Below are positions 14,219 to 14,660 of a stretch of 14,660 nucleotides of DNA, in pieces. The position numbers were made by a program, and so were the translations under genes. This stretch comes from an uncultured Bacillaceae bacterium (lineage in GTDB: Bacteria; Bacillota; Bacilli; Caldalkalibacillales; Caldalkalibacillaceae). The stretch is taken from contig CALBTX010000105.1 in NCBI GenBank assembly GCA_937967685.1, forward strand, positions 1 to 14,660, read 5' to 3'. The notes beneath the pieces are model-generated. The model was not told the origin of the DNA. It worked only from the letters and a program-made list of their open reading frames with translations, and did no database searches. Position 1 is the stretch's first letter; each line of letters opens with the position of its first letter.

Positions 14219-14290
14219 ATGAGGAAGCACAGGAAAACTATAAACAAACCAGAAACGAATACTCTATCCAGAAAGGCGCAGGAACAATAA
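14219..14290 (+). CDS. Possible 23-aa leader peptide or small protein
   Basis: An ATG six bases after a strong GGGAGG site opens a 23-codon frame, MRKHRKTINKPETNTLSRKA and three more residues, ending in TAA at 14290. The peptide is hydrophilic and basic with no motif that I recognise. The ribosome site of the following gene (AGAAGGAGG) begins immediately after its stop, so it could be a leader or coupled small gene. Very short basic peptides of this type are common among spore-associated proteins of Bacillaceae, but nothing specific supports that here. Its only support is the ribosome site and the position; it may be chance. Confidence 0.35.
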   Translation: MRKHRKTINKPETNTLSRKAQEQ

Positions 14291-14308
14291 GAAGGAGGCC
14301 ATTGATCC

Positions 14309-14629
14309 ATGCCTGACAGTCATGAACCGAAAAAAAAGTATTTTGTCGTTCCTCAAACGCGGGAGATTCTGGAGGAAAGGGACCAGCATACGTTTGAATT
14401 TGAAATCGAAGCCACGCCGGAAGAAATCAGCCGGCTTCAAGAATGGTTAACGGTGATGGATGCGAATGATTTTGAGACGTTTGTCAACGGTCATTTTTGG
14501 CTGATTGAAGAGACGCATCAAGACAATGAACAGTATGATCATGCCCTGCAAAATGTTTACGGGATGATTTATGATCTGGGGACGCCGGAGACGAAAAGAA
14601 AGATGGAGGAAATGGGGCTGATACGCTAA
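14309..14629 (+). CDS. Conserved-looking hypothetical protein, 106 aa
   Basis: I do not recognise this protein. It is 106 aa, hydrophilic and acidic, with no signal peptide or membrane segment. It appears to have a short N-terminal tail (MPDSHEPKKKYFVVPQTR), a beta-strand-like HTFEFEIEATPEE, then amphipathic helices (EEISRLQEWLTVMDANDFETF and a C-terminal HALQNVYGMIYDLGTPETKRKMEEMG in two parts). A cytoplasmic alpha/beta protein is likely. An AGAAGGAGG site stands about ten bases before the ATG. It is divergent from ctaC, so a link with respiration is only positional. Confidence 0.75.
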   Translation: MPDSHEPKKKYFVVPQTREILEERDQHTFEFEIEATPEEISRLQEWLTVMDANDFETFVNGHFWLIEETHQDNEQYDHALQNVYGMIYDLGTPETKRKMEEMGLIR

Positions 14630-14660
14630 CTTCGTGCTGGCCGTTCAATGAAATCAGTTC

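Overview
The window looks like a stretch of chromosome from an aerobic, endospore-forming member of the Bacillaceae. The evidence is a spoVAA-spoVAB pair (spore-specific genes), a ctaCDEF operon for a caa3-type cytochrome c oxidase with the Bacillus-style fused cytochrome c domain, a YclNOPQ-type siderophore importer, AGGAGG-type ribosome binding sites, some GTG/TTG starts and sigma-A-like promoters. Both lipoproteins with long linkers (YclQ and the VanY-like peptidase) carry strongly acidic, low-complexity linkers. This is compatible with an alkaliphile, but that is inference only.

Layout. Positions 1-3986 (+ strand) hold an iron-siderophore ABC transporter: two permeases (yclN, yclO), the ATPase (yclP) and, after a 221-bp gap, the binding lipoprotein (yclQ). 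The gap contains a degenerate tandem repeat and a separate sigma-A promoter followed by a textbook Fur box. A bidirectional terminator near 4111-4140 separates this from a minus-strand block (4191-5892): a YceI-family protein with its own strong promoter, and the spore genes spoVAB and spoVAA.

Divergent from spoVAA, 6118-8093 (+) is a two-gene resistance-type module: a MarR repressor and a DHA2-family (EmrB/LmrB-like) drug efflux pump, with a MarR-like operator palindrome at the promoter. Next come a PAP2/Aur1-like membrane phosphatase or phosphotransferase (8269-9219) and a VanY-type D-Ala-D-Ala carboxypeptidase lipoprotein (9289-10281). Both are probably involved in the cell envelope.

Positions 10231-14094 (minus strand) are the cytochrome c oxidase operon ctaC-ctaD-ctaE-ctaF, tightly packed and translationally coupled. 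Its 3' end overlaps the 3' end of the VanY-like gene by 51 bp, with a GC-rich hairpin inside the overlap. Divergent from ctaC is a short possible leader ORF and a 106-aa protein that I do not recognise.

Most of the content is ordinary bacillar housekeeping and accessory genes, and I see no clearly new multi-gene system. The features most worth a second look are small-scale: the 22-bp repeat array at the yclP stop codon, an inverted repeat filling the yclQ promoter spacer, an in-frame 24-bp duplication of a translation start, tandem 13-bp direct repeats in front of the PAP2 gene, the coding overlap with an embedded hairpin, and a spoVAA-AB pair lacking the rest of its usual operon.
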